Source: Lanius collurio | Taxonomy: Eukaryota > Chordata > Aves > Passeriformes > Laniidae | Direction: 5' to 3' | Assembly: GCA_020086605.1 (NCBI GenBank) | Contig: JACBWW010000004.1 | Location: 18,213,700 to 18,277,699, forward strand | Length of the DNA stretch: 64,000 bases | Shown here: positions 49,066 through 63,832 of the stretch, piece by piece | Layout of the letters: each line of letters opens with the position of its first letter | Numbering within the stretch: the stretch's first letter is position 1 | Notes under the pieces: generated by a model | What the model was told of the DNA's origin: nothing | What the model saw: the letters and a program-made list of their open reading frames with translations, nothing else | Database searches by the model: none | Translations under genes and position numbers: made by a program

Positions 49066-52000
49066 TCATATATACTTGGTGCGGTTGAGGGCTCTCTCAG
49101 CAAGATGACCACTTTCATCTGTTATCTTCTCCCAGTCTGTTTGTCCAACAACAAAACCAATGGCCCTTTTCCTGTCTGCATCCTTCTTTTCTTCTAGATC
49201 TGCCCATCGCACCTACAGAGAACATCCTATCAGTACACTGATCTTTCAAGAAATACTGATACAAGTCTAGTCTTTCCCCTATAAGTAAGAGTACAAGAAT
49301 ATTAATTTCTACTCATTTTCCTTAGAACAAGTAAGTTTGGTTGGTTGGTTTGTTTTGGTTTTTTTCTGATAGGTAAGGAGGGAAATTATTTCTAATTGAA
49401 TATACCAGGTGTTCTATGGAGTAGAAGAAAGGTATAGATGATAAGCTTTTTCCATTTCAGTGCTACAGTTCTGAGAATTGAAGTGTAACTACTACAACTA
49501 TTTCTCTGTTCAAAGCAATGCCTTCTGCAGGAAGAATTATCTAAGACTCATTTACTGTCTTAATTTTCTGTGAAATCTGTCTTTCAATCGCAGAATGGAA
49601 ACATATAGAAATGACTATGGAATTACAGAAAGATAGTGTTAAAGAGCAAGTCAGCAAGGAATAAATGAATTAAAGAGTTTTCTTCTCTATCTTCTGTAGT
49701 AAATTTCTATTTAAATCTTTACACTAAGTAACTTTTTCATGTATGTGTTATTTCCCCATCTTTACATCTCCATATCTGCACTGCACCTCTTCATGGTAAT
49801 GCAGATCCCTTGCATTTATCCTGGTCAAATGTACACAGTGACACCTACAAAATGAGACACTGATGGGAGGGAGAGCCACAGGGAGGAGGGAGCGAGAGAT
49901 GCAATGAGGAAAGGCTACAGTCCAGAAACTCAGCTGAAACAAACCATTGCTGGACAAGACAAAACAGTTAAGTGAAGGAGCTCTTCTTTGCATACTGGTT
50001 GGTCTCATTCAGGCCAGTGTGTTACTGGGGAATGTAGCCTTATCAATCTTCCACCAGCACCTCCCTATCCACATTCTACCTGGACTACTCCTGACATTCC
50101 TACTGATAAGCAATGTAAGCTTTCTTCCACCATCATCTCCTTTGCCAATGCCTTAAGTATCTCCATTTCTCTCAGGGAGGCTGTCCAGTACTACCAGTTT
50201 TCTATGTGACATTACAGAGCAAAACAATACCTGAACACCGACAGTTAATTCAAATTACTTCTAGTGGCAAAAGCTGTTCTTTTTTTTTTTTTGAGAGAAA
50301 AAAGTATTACCTCTTTCTATTACCTCTCTTTCATCTCCCTCTATGATTTTCCCCCTTTGTTCACAATAGAATTTAAACATGTAGCATTTTGTATTTAGAA
50401 TATGTCATGCCTAGTAAATCTGTATAATCTACAATTCCTAGCTTTGTTATAATTAATATGTTTACCTCTGGAAGACCCTACTTGCAAGAATAATCTCTTA
50501 CAGAATCTAAAGGAACAGCAAAATGAAAAGTGACTCAGTGGAATTCTCATATTCATAGACATTGAATAGCTTGATAAAAACTCTCTTTCACAAAGACCAT
50601 TAAAGGGCTATATACAGACAGTAAGTCATTTGAAAATTTATTACCCTTTTCTTTCCAGGTTCAGAAGCACGTGTATCATAGTCATCTGGAAGCTGCAGAT
50701 AATCTTCCATTCTGCTGGCAATTGCCTCCCAGTCACGTTTTCTTTTAGTGCCAGTCCGCAAACCATCCAGCTTGTCTGAGAACAAACACAGAGCCTCAGC
50801 GTTAAGGGAGATTATTTTTTCTATTATTCACACAAATAAGACGAGAGTGGAAAACTTTTCAAAGGAACAAGCAGCAGAATTTGTACATCCAGCTTGTCTT
50901 GACAGGCGGAATGATGAGAGTTGAAATAAACTAGAGAAGACTCAACACAGTTTTAAAGTTTTATTGATCTTTCATGTTAACTGTGTGGCAATAACACTCA
51001 GTGTTGTTATCTATATGAGGGAGAAAAAGTTTGCTCTTCTGTATCTATATGGAGTCTGTCCTTATAGGTACAATATAGCCAACAACAGCTAGGAACCACA
51101 GATCCATCTTTCTGTACTTGAACACAATACTTAAGCTGTAGCATTTTTTCCAAATTTGGGGATCAATACTGTGTCAAACATGGCATACATGCAGCATCAG
51201 GGAACAAGTGGTAATTATATAATTTAATGCATCAAAGACAAGTTTTGAGATACTGTTTCTGCTAAACAAAAAACTCCTTGGAAAGCCTGATCTTCCCCTT
51301 TCTTTTTCTCTCCCCATAAGGCGAACCACTTAAAAAGTCTTCCAGGACTGGGAGAAAAACATCTCAGAATCTTTTCTTTCATGGTGTAAAAGGTCAGTCA
51401 TAAATATTTGAGCAGTACATTTGTCCAACAGTCCTCATTTTCTTCTTTTTCTTATTGAACCAATACAACATGAGGAGAAACAATTCTGTTCCTAGGTTCT
51501 AAAATTTTGTTCCTCTTTAGACACTTAGTAAAGAACACAACACTTTCTTGAAATTATATGGCAAACTGTCTTTGGAAAGGAGATGAAACACTCATTGTAA
51601 GATTATGAACAACAAAGCATGAAAAGGAAACTGGCTTTACAAGTCAAGGGAAATTCTGTTACTTCTGTCAATGTAAGCTACCAATTTATAAGCCAACAAT
51701 TCAAGTATGTGTAGAAAGAACACTAAGCTTGGCAATTACATTCATTAAACCATTACCGGTGGTGTAAGTAATATTGTTTCAGATGTCACTGTTGTAATTA
51801 AATTCACCCACAAAAGGCCTCAGAAACAGACAAAATACAAGGCAGCATTATTTTCTGGATAGCAGAAGATGATGTTCAAAGGTATGTACTTAAGCTCAGT
51901 TCAGAGATGAGTTTTTTTACGTAATATGGGAGAGAGAAGAGTAACAATGGAGATAATGTGAGGCAATGGTACTGTAGACATCCTAGTATAATTTAAATGC

Positions 52001-55000
52001 CACAAACTAATGAAATTATTTCTCCCTCATACAGCTGAAAACCTTTTAAAGACTCTACCTTTGCCCCGTTTCCCTGGAACAGATACAGAACTTCTTCTAA
52101 TAAAACATTATAATCTCCCTGCTTCTTAAAACAGCCAACATTTAAGAAAAATGTTCAGAATATTTGTATCTATTACATGAGTTAGTTAAGGTTCTTCTTT
52201 TGCTGTAAGTTAAATCTGCCAAATTTGATGCTCAATCTCCACAGAAAGGCGACACTTTCTCTAGTAGACAAAATTGATTTATACAATATTCCTCTGTTAC
52301 TCCAGCACATAATGTACTTGCACTGTTTCTCAGTATTACATTCAGTCAATGTAGATCATTTCTAGTGTTAAGTGTTTTCAGAAAAAAATAACATTGAAAA
52401 GGAGATCAACAAACTCATTGAGGAGCATTTAGGAACATGAAGAAGTGAAAATTGAGGAGCTCTCTGTTGGCAAATACCTGTAGACAGACATATTCCTGTT
52501 GGAAGACAACATGCTATGATGCAAGCTCACCTCATTACCAATGTGAAAGTAAGTCCAGTCTCCCACTCCCTGCTGCACAGCAAACAACTGAAAACATCGC
52601 CAAGAAATGTGTGATGCTCAAACAGCAGCAGAGGAGCTCAGAAGCTGTTCTGAATATGCAGTTCCCCTCTGTCCCTTTTTGTTACTGCTACACAGAATTT
52701 ATTTTAAAATGTTATCTCCTTCCATGTTTGAAGCTGGATTGCTTTTCCAGAGGGGTCTGCTTCCATCCATACTATTGTTGTTCAAGGTACATGTGTCATG
52801 CAGTAGACACTACACAAATGTCAAAAACCTGCCACGAAGGATTATTTCAGAATATTCTTTTCTGAAAATGAGACAAGGTGTCATTTTGTAGCACTGGTGC
52901 TTGTGATTATTTATGGCTGATTATTTAGTGTTAAACTATTGAACATCATTTTATCATTTCAAATTTCAAAAACAACAAAGCAGCAGCATTTCTGAAAACC
53001 CACAAAACTTAAAAACTCACCTTCAGAATTTTAAAAGTAACATCTCAAAGTAACTAATTTAATTAGCTCCTTCAAAACCTTAAAAAATCAGTTCAGTTTT
53101 GCCCTTCTTATACAAAAGCCACAAAGTTTTATGTAGAATGCCATTTGTACTCTATAGCAAATTTTACAATGGTATCAAAGTTTCAGCTACACCAAACCTC
53201 ATTTCTCCATTCCTGGAAGTTTGTAGAACTTGCCACTAAGCCGCACCTTGAAACAGAGCATTGCACTAAACACTATAGTCAAATTTTAAAAATGAAAGTC
53301 CATTACTTTAAATTTCATTATAAGAACCCATGTGCACTAAGCACTGAGAAGACTCATGAATAGACTTTCAGAATAAAACTGTGGCTGTGCACAGCATGTA
53401 AGGAAATGATAAACCACACACATACTGAAGAGGAACATAAGAGTAAAGTAAATCTGCGCTAAAGTGAGAGCTCTGGGGCATACGATTGGCAATTGTCACA
53501 AGTCAGGGTTTGCAGCTAAAAAACTCAAACTTTTGAGACATTTTCTGAGGTTTATTACAATCAGCAAGATCTTACTGTGTTTTCCTATAACAACATCTAT
53601 TCAGAAAGAGAACAAAAAAGCAAAACAAGACTCAGAGCATCATTTTTGGAGTCTGCACTTATGACATTCTGCAAATGTGTGCCCTCTTGGACTAACACAA
53701 TAAACCTAATAGGCAGCCCAACTCCCAGAAAATAACTCAATTTTGGAGTAACAAATGCATACCACAGTTTACATGCCTTTCCAGAAATAATTATAATCAG
53801 TCATCTACAATGAAGTCTTATTGTGAACTAAATATAGTAATTCTTACTCACAGACTGCAAGTGCTTCTAATGTACACCTTGAGCTAAAAGTCAACTGCCC
53901 TGGCAGAACAATTTTCCAAAGAAACTGCATTCATTACATAGGAATGCCTGGATTTTTTAAAACCTAAGTTCTGTCAGAATTTACTTTTAATCTGTAGTCC
54001 TACATATATATAAAACTGACTCTAAAGGGTAGCTTTAAAATTGTGAATACAGATTTAATAGAAAGCCCTTCTCAGCACCTGTATCTGTGTCTCACAGCAA
54101 GCTAATATCTGGTTTGTTAATGAAGTTTGACTGTTAAAGGATTATTGCAACAGCCTTGCAAGTAACTTACTTCAGCATAAAAGTGACTTTGCTGCTTGCT
54201 CCCCATTTTACACTTAAGTGGAGACCATATAAAAACCCTGTGTTTTACATTATGGAGTTTTCATTATGGAAAGGAAGGCAACACAGTTCTTAGTATAAAC
54301 TTTAGAAATAATTTTACATTATTAAAGAAATCCTTGCTTATAACAAAAATGCAGAGGAATCCTGACTGAATTGACTAATTGCCTAGGTGTTTGGTATGCC
54401 AAAATCATTGAGTACAAGGTGCCTCTGCTTGTACTGCAGGTGCCTCATCATCAATATAATCCACAACTATTTATATGACTTAAAAGAGAGCACAGCAGCA
54501 GAAGAGATGGTGTAACTAAGCCTTTAGCAGCAAAAGATGAAAGGCTACTTTACGTAATCCAGACCTTCTAATGCTATTTCTATGGTGCAGTTGTGATTTT
54601 GGTTATTGGAAAGTAATGATGCATAAGGCTGTACAACACATGCAGAAGCAAACCTCAAAATATTAAGACATGCTGTGTCCCATTCAGGTATTTGTGACTT
54701 CTCACAGACATGATACAAAAATAGCAGTTCTGAGCAAACTGTCTAGATAAAAACTTCATTTAGAACCTCTGTTGTTCAGTAAAAAAAACCCCACAACCAA
54801 ACTGATCATGATGACCAGAAACCCCATTCCATGAATAATCCTTTCACCATAGCCCCAGTGCATGCATTTCTGCCTGAAAGTTGCCTTCAACTTTGACAGA
54901 ATCCTAATGTTAGCACTAATCAGAACAAAAAAGTGCAGTAAAAACCATACCCTTGTGCCCCTGGAAAGTCCATTTTGCATACTACTAAGAAGAATTCTAC

Positions 55001-58000
55001 TGCTCTCCTGCAACTGTGAAGCATAACAAACTTTTAACTTTTCAATGCCTAAGATGTTGAAAAGATCCACTGACACCTAATCATTCAGAACCAACTTCAA
55101 AGCATGCCACTACTTTGTCCTCACAAATGTCAATTTTGGAAAGTGAGGAACATCTTCAATACAGTTCATATACGAGATATGTCTCCAAGAATGTAAGAAG
55201 TTACTGATGACACTTAGGAAAAAAGGTATGCAATATGAAAAAGAGTACAGCGCAATGTAAGTTGACGCTTTGCTTATCTAAAAACAATAAACATGGGAAA
55301 GATGAAGAATATAAATACTGCTTTTTAAAAATTTTAGAACGAAGTACTTTCCTTGAACAGATGGAACAACAATTAATGAGTATATAAAACAGTGATGATT
55401 AGAAAGTAGTAAAGTCTCTTGCCTCTGGCAGAAGATAAATTCCTTTTTTGTATAGATACTTTTGCAGTTTCAGACACATGTATGAAATCAACACATATAT
55501 TTGTCTTTGTAAGGAGGCACAGTTAAAACAAAAATTTAGGTCTTGCAAACATCATTAGATACCAACTATAAGAAACAGGAAAAAATAAATACCCACCTAG
55601 CTTTGCCTCAGAAGTGTCCATCTCCCATTTGCTTTTCGGAATGTAACCCTAAATCATACACAGAGAGAAGCTCGGAGGATTAGAGAGAGACACACATGCA
55701 TATCACTTTTGAACTGGAAACAGCATTACAATGGGAGTTTAAGGTATTTCTTTTTGTAAGGCACAATTCTCATTATCAGGTGAAGGAGACCAATTACTCG
55801 GTATTTCAGAACTTCTGCATCCATTTCCCATTCAGTGATTTTAGCAGCCCTTGCAAATCATTACAAGAGTGCTGCCCTCTGCAAACACAGAACTTCAGAA
55901 TGAGTCTAGCAGATAGCAAAGGCACCGTGTGCACAGTTTCTGTATTGCATTATCCTAGGTGGCAAAGTTACTGCAACACAACTTTCAGGCATAAAGAATA
56001 TTCAAAGCTTTAGAAACACAAATGAAAAAGTTACTGTAAGCTTTTATGAACACATTCCCAGATTCACTACACACAAGCTTCACTTACTCCTTTCGAAGGG
56101 ACACACTAAATCATGTATGAGTGGTTAATCCACAATTAAACAATTTTTTTGTTTAAATGAGAGTATCTGCTAAGTCACTAGCGTTTAAGTATTACTTTTC
56201 ATTTCAAAATAGTACTCTTAGCTCAATGATTCTTTTAAAACAGTTTTCCCCTACAAATAATGTCACCATGTGTAACAATCTTTAGCCAGTTTATTTTTCG
56301 TAAATTACCATAATGATAATAAATTTGGCAAAAAGGTATTTATTCTAGTTAGCTTCCTGTTATCTCTTCTCTTTATATTCTTTGACAAGTAAATTATTAC
56401 TAAGCAAACCTCATTTCAGCTGTTCAGATTTGGTATAAAAGTACTTATGCTCCTCTGCAACCACATAAAAAAGCGGAAGGTTGTGAATAGAAGCCCTGTG
56501 AGAATGTCATTATTTTTAGAATGTTTTTTAATAGAGAGGGAAAACAACTACTCTAGAAGATTTCGAGAAGAAAACAAACAATCCACAAACCAGTTTTATT
56601 ACACTAACTTCTTTCCTGCTTTATTTATAGGTTGCTTCCGCTGCGGTAAAAATATAGGTGCATTTGTTAATATGATGTGTTACAAATTAGTGTATTCCAG
56701 TAAATTCCAGAGAGCTACACTGCATTTGGTTATGCTCAGCACTGCTCTTACAAAGTCCTTGAATGACCTTTTTTCTATTGAGCATCTATCAGTGACTGGA
56801 GGTTATCAGATCTCTGGATTTTCTTGTTTTTAATCAAATCTGTAACTAATGCAAACAAAGATAGCTTGTGCTGCAATATTTCCTTGTAGCAAACAAATAA
56901 ACTTCATATATATACACATATTTATACTTTTAGACCAAGTTGCTCCTTAAAGTTTGCTCAGAAGGTTTACACCACAGCTAAAAGCCTGCATTAAACAAAG
57001 TGATGCGTGATACACTGGTGAGAACACTAAGTTAAATGTATCAATAATTCATACCATCAAGCACAGAAAGGCAGGAATTGTCTGAATGCTACAAACAATC
57101 CTATGGGAGTTCATAATAGCAAGAATAGTGACTTTGATGGTGTGAAATGGCCTATTGTGTGCTGAATCTATACAATATCCCGGTCCTCAAATAGGATAAG
57201 CAAAGATTCAGACTTTATCCTATGGTACAAGACAGTTGGATATTTCAAGGATATCTGCCAGATGGCAGGAGCTTCAGAACTCCCTTTTCCCACAGGATTA
57301 AATGCAGCAAAATGAATTGCAGAACCCTAACCAAATGCTCTCAAAAAGGCAAGAGATACCAAAGACAGTGTCCTATTCTGTCTGACATAGTTTTCCGAGA
57401 TTAGCCATCTGACTGAATTCCAGAGATTACATACAGCAGAAAGTGCTTTGCTCTTTTTCACATCTTGTGAATCTGAATAGAACACATTCATATATCCAGA
57501 TTACTTTTAGTTATTTAATAATTTGCATAGTTTTCACCGCCAAGCTTTCTCTTTGTCTCAAAGAAAAGGCCTATTGTAATATGTGCTGTACATTAGGACA
57601 CTCCCCCAAACCCATAAACACACACATACACACATAAATTTATGCATAGATGTCTCAAAGGCTAAAGACAACTTTCTCTTTTAGCTATGGGTCATGGAAA
57701 TGGGACTAGCAGCCATATATCTTGTAACCATGGATGCATTTTTGAAATGTTTTAACCACACTTTATGCAGTCTCATATTCTGCACCAAAGAATAATTTAG
57801 TAAAGAGAATGAGTCATGTTGAAAAAACCAGATGTTTATTGGAATCCATTTTTCCTAAGCTTTTTTTAATTCTGTATTTCAACTGCTTTCTGACCTGTCA
57901 CTCCTGAGGAAGAGTAAATTTCCATCAAGGAAAAGCACTTTGCTCAACTCGGACATTTTTGGTTACTTCCTGTTTATTGAACTTTAACTGCTTGGTTGTG

Positions 58001-61000
58001 GGAACCAAGATTTGAGACATTCAACTCAACAAGCACGGACCAGCTGCAGCTCCAACACACCAAGAAGTTACAGCAGGAAGCCTTTTGTAGCCTTTAAAAT
58101 ACGTACCTAATAAAGCCAGCCCTCAGGGCAATTCTATAACCTTTATTTATCCAAGAGACCTAATGTCTCACCTTGGAAATACCACCTGACAAACAAAGTC
58201 AGTCAACCGTGGCAGAAAAAGCAGTCTTCATAAGTGTTGTGATACACTGTGACAGTTGAGGAGAGTTCTTTAGACACGTGAAAGGAAATATGCTAAATTA
58301 ATCTTTGCCCATTGTTCCCATCTCTCCACTTAGTGTAATTCTTAGATTATCTGGAAGACAGCACTATTATGTACTGCAATATAAAATGTCTCTGAGAGGC
58401 ATGTTACCATGCTCCACTGACAATACTGTTTTTGGCACATACTCATATATTCTTAGAAATAAATTAGGAAAAAATAATATGATTTATCATTAAAGTTCTC
58501 CTAGAAATGTTTAAGCAAGAAACTATGAGAAACACATGTATTAAGATCACGCTGCAAAGAACAGCAGTGGGTTGGCACTTGTAAGACTGAGATTCTCCCT
58601 CAGACACATTAATGAACAATTTGTTAGAGATGGCTGATGTGTCTCCTACCAGTTCACTTTCTTCCTCCTCTGCTGTGTCCTTCTTGACTTCTTCTTTCTG
58701 GTCTTCAATATTTGCATCAAAATCCTCCATCTCCACCTGTTCCAAAGCACGTGTACAGATTTAGAAGGCATCGCCTAGCTTTTAATTATTTTCTTTTTAA
58801 CAAAGTAAGTAGAGATGTCCAAATTCAAACAGAAGATAAAAGAAAGGATTCATCTCTGAAAGCATGATGATGCTATATATATGAATACTGTGTCCATTCT
58901 GGCTTTCCTCAGAAGCAGGTTCCCTTCTAGCAACAGACTGACAAAGAATAATCTCAGCAAAGATTTTCTGGGGAAAAGTAAAAATTTTTCATTCCCTTCC
59001 TTCACATGCATTCCTTGTGTTACCGGTATTTGTAATAGCAGGATACTACTCTTGCTTCCCACACACTTGCAATCTCAGAAAAAGTTCTTAAACCTGCTAT
59101 TTACATATAACTGGAATAGCTCTCTCTGAATAGAACATCTTTACTGAGCCTTTATCTTTTATATATTTTAAAATCACAGTAAAGAATAGTAACCACAGAG
59201 ATCAGCATATCAAAATACAAGAATGCTTGAAGCCATACATCTAACCCTGCTCATCTAATGCAGTACCTTCTGGGCTCCACAGCCCTAATGGGAACTCAGG
59301 CATATACTGTGGAATACATAAAACTCTCCAAGTATGTACAGTTTTTTACATAATTTGAAAAACCTTGTAAACCCCAATCTGCCATTCTCTGAGCCTACTT
59401 TAGAGTGGAGTCTTTTGCTGTCCTCTTAAAGATTGCTATTTTCCAGTACAAAAAAAATGGAGATTTAATAATAACCTGCTAACATCATGACAAACTGCAA
59501 AGACCCTCTGTCTTCTTAAGCAGTCCACCAGTTTCTATGGCCATGTCAAGAGCTGTTCTGACAGCCACAAGCAGCTATGGTTCATTCACAAAGACCATAC
59601 AATTAACACACTAATTTATTGCCAGAGCTCCTGACACAACTGCCAAAGAAGAATGCAACAATACAGAAAACTGACACACCAAAGATGCGTGTCATGGCAA
59701 ACTGCAAATGAAGTAAAAATGCAATTGTAACCTTCTGCTACATGTTATTTACTTCTTCATTCTAGGCTACACGTCTGTATTTTTCAAAACAAGGACTGAG
59801 TTCAAATTTATTTCCTTATCTTACTTTCTTCAACTACTTTTTCAAAATATGATCTAAATTATCCAGTAACCTGGAAAAAGTGCTGAGTTCCATCTAAGAG
59901 TGCAAAGATTCTCTTTAATTGGTATTCAACAGTTGCTAAGAGCAAAATTACTTCAACTCTTGCTCAAAGATGCCTAAGTCTGAGCTTCAAAAAGGTGATA
60001 AAAGGTAACAATGTACATTCATGTTTGTGGTAATTAGTAAGAATAATGGAATACACTTTCCTGATACAGTGATTCTGGCTTTCTACAGTGCCAACTATAA
60101 CTGCCTTGCTGTGATGATATCTTTGTCTGCTTCATATTTTCAGTACGGTCACATTGACCTAATGTGTAGTTATAACAAGCACAGAGCTTCTCACCTCTTC
60201 GATTGCAGCATCCTGCAACAGAGAACGAATGTCCAAGCGCATCATGTGGCGTGGTGCTGCCTCCCAGTGATCAGACATCTAACAAAACACACACAAAAAT
60301 GAAGCACCTCTAAAAGTCTAACAGATCCATTGGAATATTTGGTTTCTGACTGCTAACAAGATATATCTGTACTTCAGTAATTTTAATGAATTCCATGAAA
60401 TAACTATCAGTACTTCTTAGAGGAAAAGCATGAGCATTATGTAGTCTATAGTTTTCAAACAACAGCAGGACCAAAAGCACAATATGACTCCAGACTTATA
60501 CAGTTACCCTGCTGATATCCTTTAGCTTGCGTCCGTGAATATTCCTCTTGGAACATGTCTGGTTATCTGCACTCATTTCAGCTAAGTAGACCTAGAAAGA
60601 AAAAGACAATATTAAATACAACAACTATAAATTAATTTTTAGAGCTCTTTTTCTACCTTGTGATAGACTCTGCAGTTGTAAGTTGTTTACTTTAAAAAAA
60701 GTAAACTCGTAACTGTACAACACAGCATTTTTCCTGAATGTGGGAAATACTTTCTACTCAAAAGTTTAGAAACATCAGCACATGGCTGTTAGCAAGTTCA
60801 AATGCTATTTAGGCTCCATTACCTCAAACCCCTTTGTTTTTGCAGCACTCCAAAACTGTTCAAAGTGTCGCACTCTATCATTGATAGCATCAAGGATAAT
60901 GAAGGGAAAGAAGCCGTCATCCAAGGTCTTTTTGAAAGTTTTAAACATGCTGGTACGATAGGTCTCTTCCATATCAGCTTCATATTCATACTCCATCACC

Positions 61001-63832
61001 TTTACCAAGGACAAAAGCATTAAGAAAGAGGACATCTATAAAATGGCTAATATTCAACACCTGAATGTCATGACCACAAAATACACTCGTGTGAGAAAAA
61101 CACCTTTCAGGTCAGTTTTTAAGAATTTGGTCATACCACCCTAAGTTATATTGGCTTGTTTTGAAAAATAGCAAAGAGATCTCTGCACTCTTCCCAACCC
61201 ACAGACTGGAATTCTGATTGCCACTGTTTTTCCAGAATGCCTTGCTTCTTTGTCAAGAAAAGCAACAGAATTAAGACTACCTTCTTTTTAACTTTTTTTC
61301 CTGTATCTGGGTCTCTCTCCTCTTTCTCCACTTCAGTAATAAAGTAGTCATCCAGGCTGAGCACTCTTGGTGCAGGTCCTCCACATTCTACTTCCTTATC
61401 CTGGGAAGAAAGCAAAAAGAAAGCACATACCTTTTCTGTAAAAATTCCATTCTGCTACACAGGATCTTCAAAATAGTTCTGGCCAACATCAGTTCCCTGC
61501 TCAATACTCAAAACAACAAGAGAGTAGTATCCCTCTTGCTCGCTAATAGTGGTGGAGATTCACACATCACGTGAAGACACGGAACATGAAGTAACAACAG
61601 ACTTGAGTTCCAGGTAAACAGAAAGCAAACAGCAGAGGAAGCACATGTAAAAGGCAAGCAGCACTACACAGTGAGTGCCTGTTCACATACCCTGATGAGT
61701 TTTGCTACGTGTGTCTTTCCACTGCCAGGTAACCCTCTCATGATGATCACAATCTGAAACAAAGATCACGTAAGAACACAGGATACTGTACTACATTTAA
61801 CAGAATCTCTTTTGCAAAGATTTCCTTCTAGAGAATGTGCTGTGAGCTCCCACTTTTGCATATCATCAAGCACTCACTGCCTGTTTTAGAAACCAGGCTG
61901 TGGGAAATGGTAGTGGTTCCACAGAATTCAGAGTTTTTGATGTTAATCATCTCAGCAGTTTAGCATGCATGTTATAGATCTGGTTCAGTTTCACTTAGTT
62001 CATGCATTCAATTGAAGGAAACTTATCTAAATGTTTTATAGCCTAAATTGTGTTCTTTCTTATATAATATGGTGCATTTCGCCTGATACATCAAAAACCC
62101 AAGTGAAGACCTCAGAAGAACCCAAAATACCTTAATATTACACACTAATTTGCTTTGAGCATTCCCAGGAAGTTTACCTCTTCTGTGGACTCCTAACACC
62201 TATGCTACAACACTCTAGGCATTTGCAAAGGAGCCAAACTAATTTCCAGAGCTTCCTCAAATGTACGCTTGCTCTCAACATATTACATCAACCAGCATCT
62301 GAATACACACCTTGTAGAAATTGATTGTAGCTTTTAGAATCTATACTCACCCTCTCTGGCCTGCTATCCCGTCCTGGCGGCTTTAAAATATCATCTACAT
62401 TTTTAGATTCTGGCTTCCTTTCTACTCGTGGAGCAGGTGGTGGCTGACGAGGCATTGACGGAGCAGAAATAGGAATCCTTTCCTCAGGGTAATTTCTACG
62501 ATCACCTTCAAATTCCAGTGTTTGGACAGAAGAATTTTCTTAGTTCAGTAAAATAAAAAAATTAAGATGTTCATACCCAGCTGAGCTGATTTAAACAGAC
62601 CTTCATTATTTTAAGTTAAATTCACAGATATGTCCTCAAAATAATTAAAATTTCTAATCTTAAAACTACTGCAATCATAGACAGGTTTTAGCACAGTATA
62701 TAACTGTTTCATTCATGATCTCATCACCACTGAGAAGCGAAACTAAATGTCAGCACCTAAAGAAATTTTCCTGAATTATACATTCTGAACAAACAAATAC
62801 TGCACATCAATTAATCTTCTACCAACTGATCTTCACCTCTGTAAGTCCATTACTTTTCATAATATTCCAGCATGACTTCAAGACTGATAAACTGTACCTC
62901 CAAACATGGAAGGCCCATGATCATATGCTGGACGATCTGTCTTTCTTTCATATGACGGTCTTTCAAAACCACCCCGCCTGGAGGACGGATGGTCTTTCTT
63001 TTCACGGTAAGACTGAGTTCTTGAAGGTGTAGTAGGAAGAACCCTGCCAAAAGAGCATTTTGTGTATTTCTACAATTTCCACTATGGAATCCAGAGTGCA
63101 AGGAACATGTACCTCACAGGCAAAATGGACAGCCTGATACACAATACAGCCTCAACTGTATTGATTTCAACAGTGTTCCAAAATCATGTACCTATCATCT
63201 CGGGGATGCCGCTCTTTTTCAAATCTCTCTCGTTCGTAGTCCACAGAACCACGGTCTCTGTGCAATTCCCGCTCTCTTTTGAAGTCCCGATGATCTGTGT
63301 TGGAATTACCTTGACGCTCAAAATAAGGCTCACGATCTCGTTCTCTGTTGTAGCGACCTGGATGCTCTGAAGGGAGAAACCCAAGGAAATCCAAACTACT
63401 ATTTTGGAAAAAGAAGGCAACAGGCAAGAGTGCAATAAAAGTAAATAGAAACACATGATATGTGAGCTAGGATGGTCTGATTAAGTCTCTCTCTTTTCCA
63501 AACTGTAACAGACAACCACACTGTGCAATCCTACTTAGAGCTGCAAAACTGAATGTTTAAAGTGGCTACGTTGCTGACTGCAGCACTCCTCTTGACAACA
63601 TAAACTGTTATTCTTATGGACCTCTGAAGAGGTGGTTCTTGCTTAAACAAGAGTTACTTAGTTTGAACAAGCTTTCAGTGTCTTACAACTTTTCTTAAGA
63701 GCTAACCAACTGTTTGAGAGCTAGCCAAGCACCTCCTACCTTTTTGAAATGTTTGCCTGTCTGGTAGAGGTTCTGGACGAAGGGTTACCCTCTCTCCATA
63801 TGGAATCTGTTCCACTTTACTGGTGGTTATAT
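49066..63832 (-). CDS. YLPM1: YLPM1, YLP motif-containing protein 1 (C-terminal part, 13 exons)
   Basis: A large nuclear protein; literature links it to protein phosphatase 1, and its C-terminus has a P-loop kinase-like domain. In transcription order the exons are 63740-63832, 63192-63366, 62898-63043, 62351-62538 (or 62505), 61691-61753, 61281-61400, 60823-60999, 60508-60591, 60195-60278, 58650-58736, 55597-55648, 50645-50775 and 49066-49212 (TGA 49066-49068). Phases agree throughout and give about 514 residues. Seen: an Arg/Glu/Asp-rich segment (NRERDREPYFERQ, YERERFEKERHPRDDR), then KPESKNVDDILKPPGRDSR, the Walker A motif GLPGSGKTHVAKL, VLSLDDYFITEVEKEE, FFPFIILDAINDRV, VYLAEMSADNQT, HMMRLDIRSLLQDAAIEE, an acidic stretch, GYIPKSKWEMDTSEAKL, TGTKRKRDWEAIASRMEDY and the C-terminus ending RALNRTKYI. 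The N-terminal part, including the YLP repeats, lies beyond the right edge. Confidence 0.95.
50280..50292. repeat. poly(T) run in a YLPM1 intron
   Basis: Thirteen consecutive T on the + strand (A on the sense strand) between exons 50645-50775 and 49066-49212. It has no apparent splicing role. Confidence 0.7.
50776..55596 (-). other. YLPM1: large YLPM1 intron
   Basis: A 4.8 kb AT-rich intron between the GYIPKSKWEMD exon and the DKLDGLRTG exon. No exon, repeat family or small RNA was recognised in it. A frame at 52452-52865 on the opposite strand has no domain. Confidence 0.7.
55649..58649 (-). other. YLPM1: YLPM1 intron
   Basis: A 3.0 kb intron between the acidic exon (58650-58736) and the GYIPKSK exon. 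It is AT-rich, with a short CA-rich run near 57619-57636 and nothing else recognisable. Confidence 0.7.
58737..60194 (-). other. YLPM1: YLPM1 intron
   Basis: A 1.46 kb AT-rich intron between the HMMRLDIRS exon and the acidic exon. No exon or repeat was recognised; the reading frame of the acidic exon runs on past its donor at 58649 only by chance. Confidence 0.7.
61281..61753 (-). other. YLPM1: YLPM1 P-loop (Walker A) exons
   Basis: The exon at 61691-61753 encodes IVIIMRGLPGSGKTHVAKLI, a classic nucleotide-binding loop GxxGxGKT. The exon at 61281-61400 continues with DKEVECGGPAPRVLSLDDYF. Together with FIILDAINDRV in the exon at 60823-60999, a plausible Walker B-like strand, this resembles polynucleotide-kinase-type P-loop ATPases. 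The fold assignment is by family knowledge; activity is not established from sequence. Confidence 0.85.
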
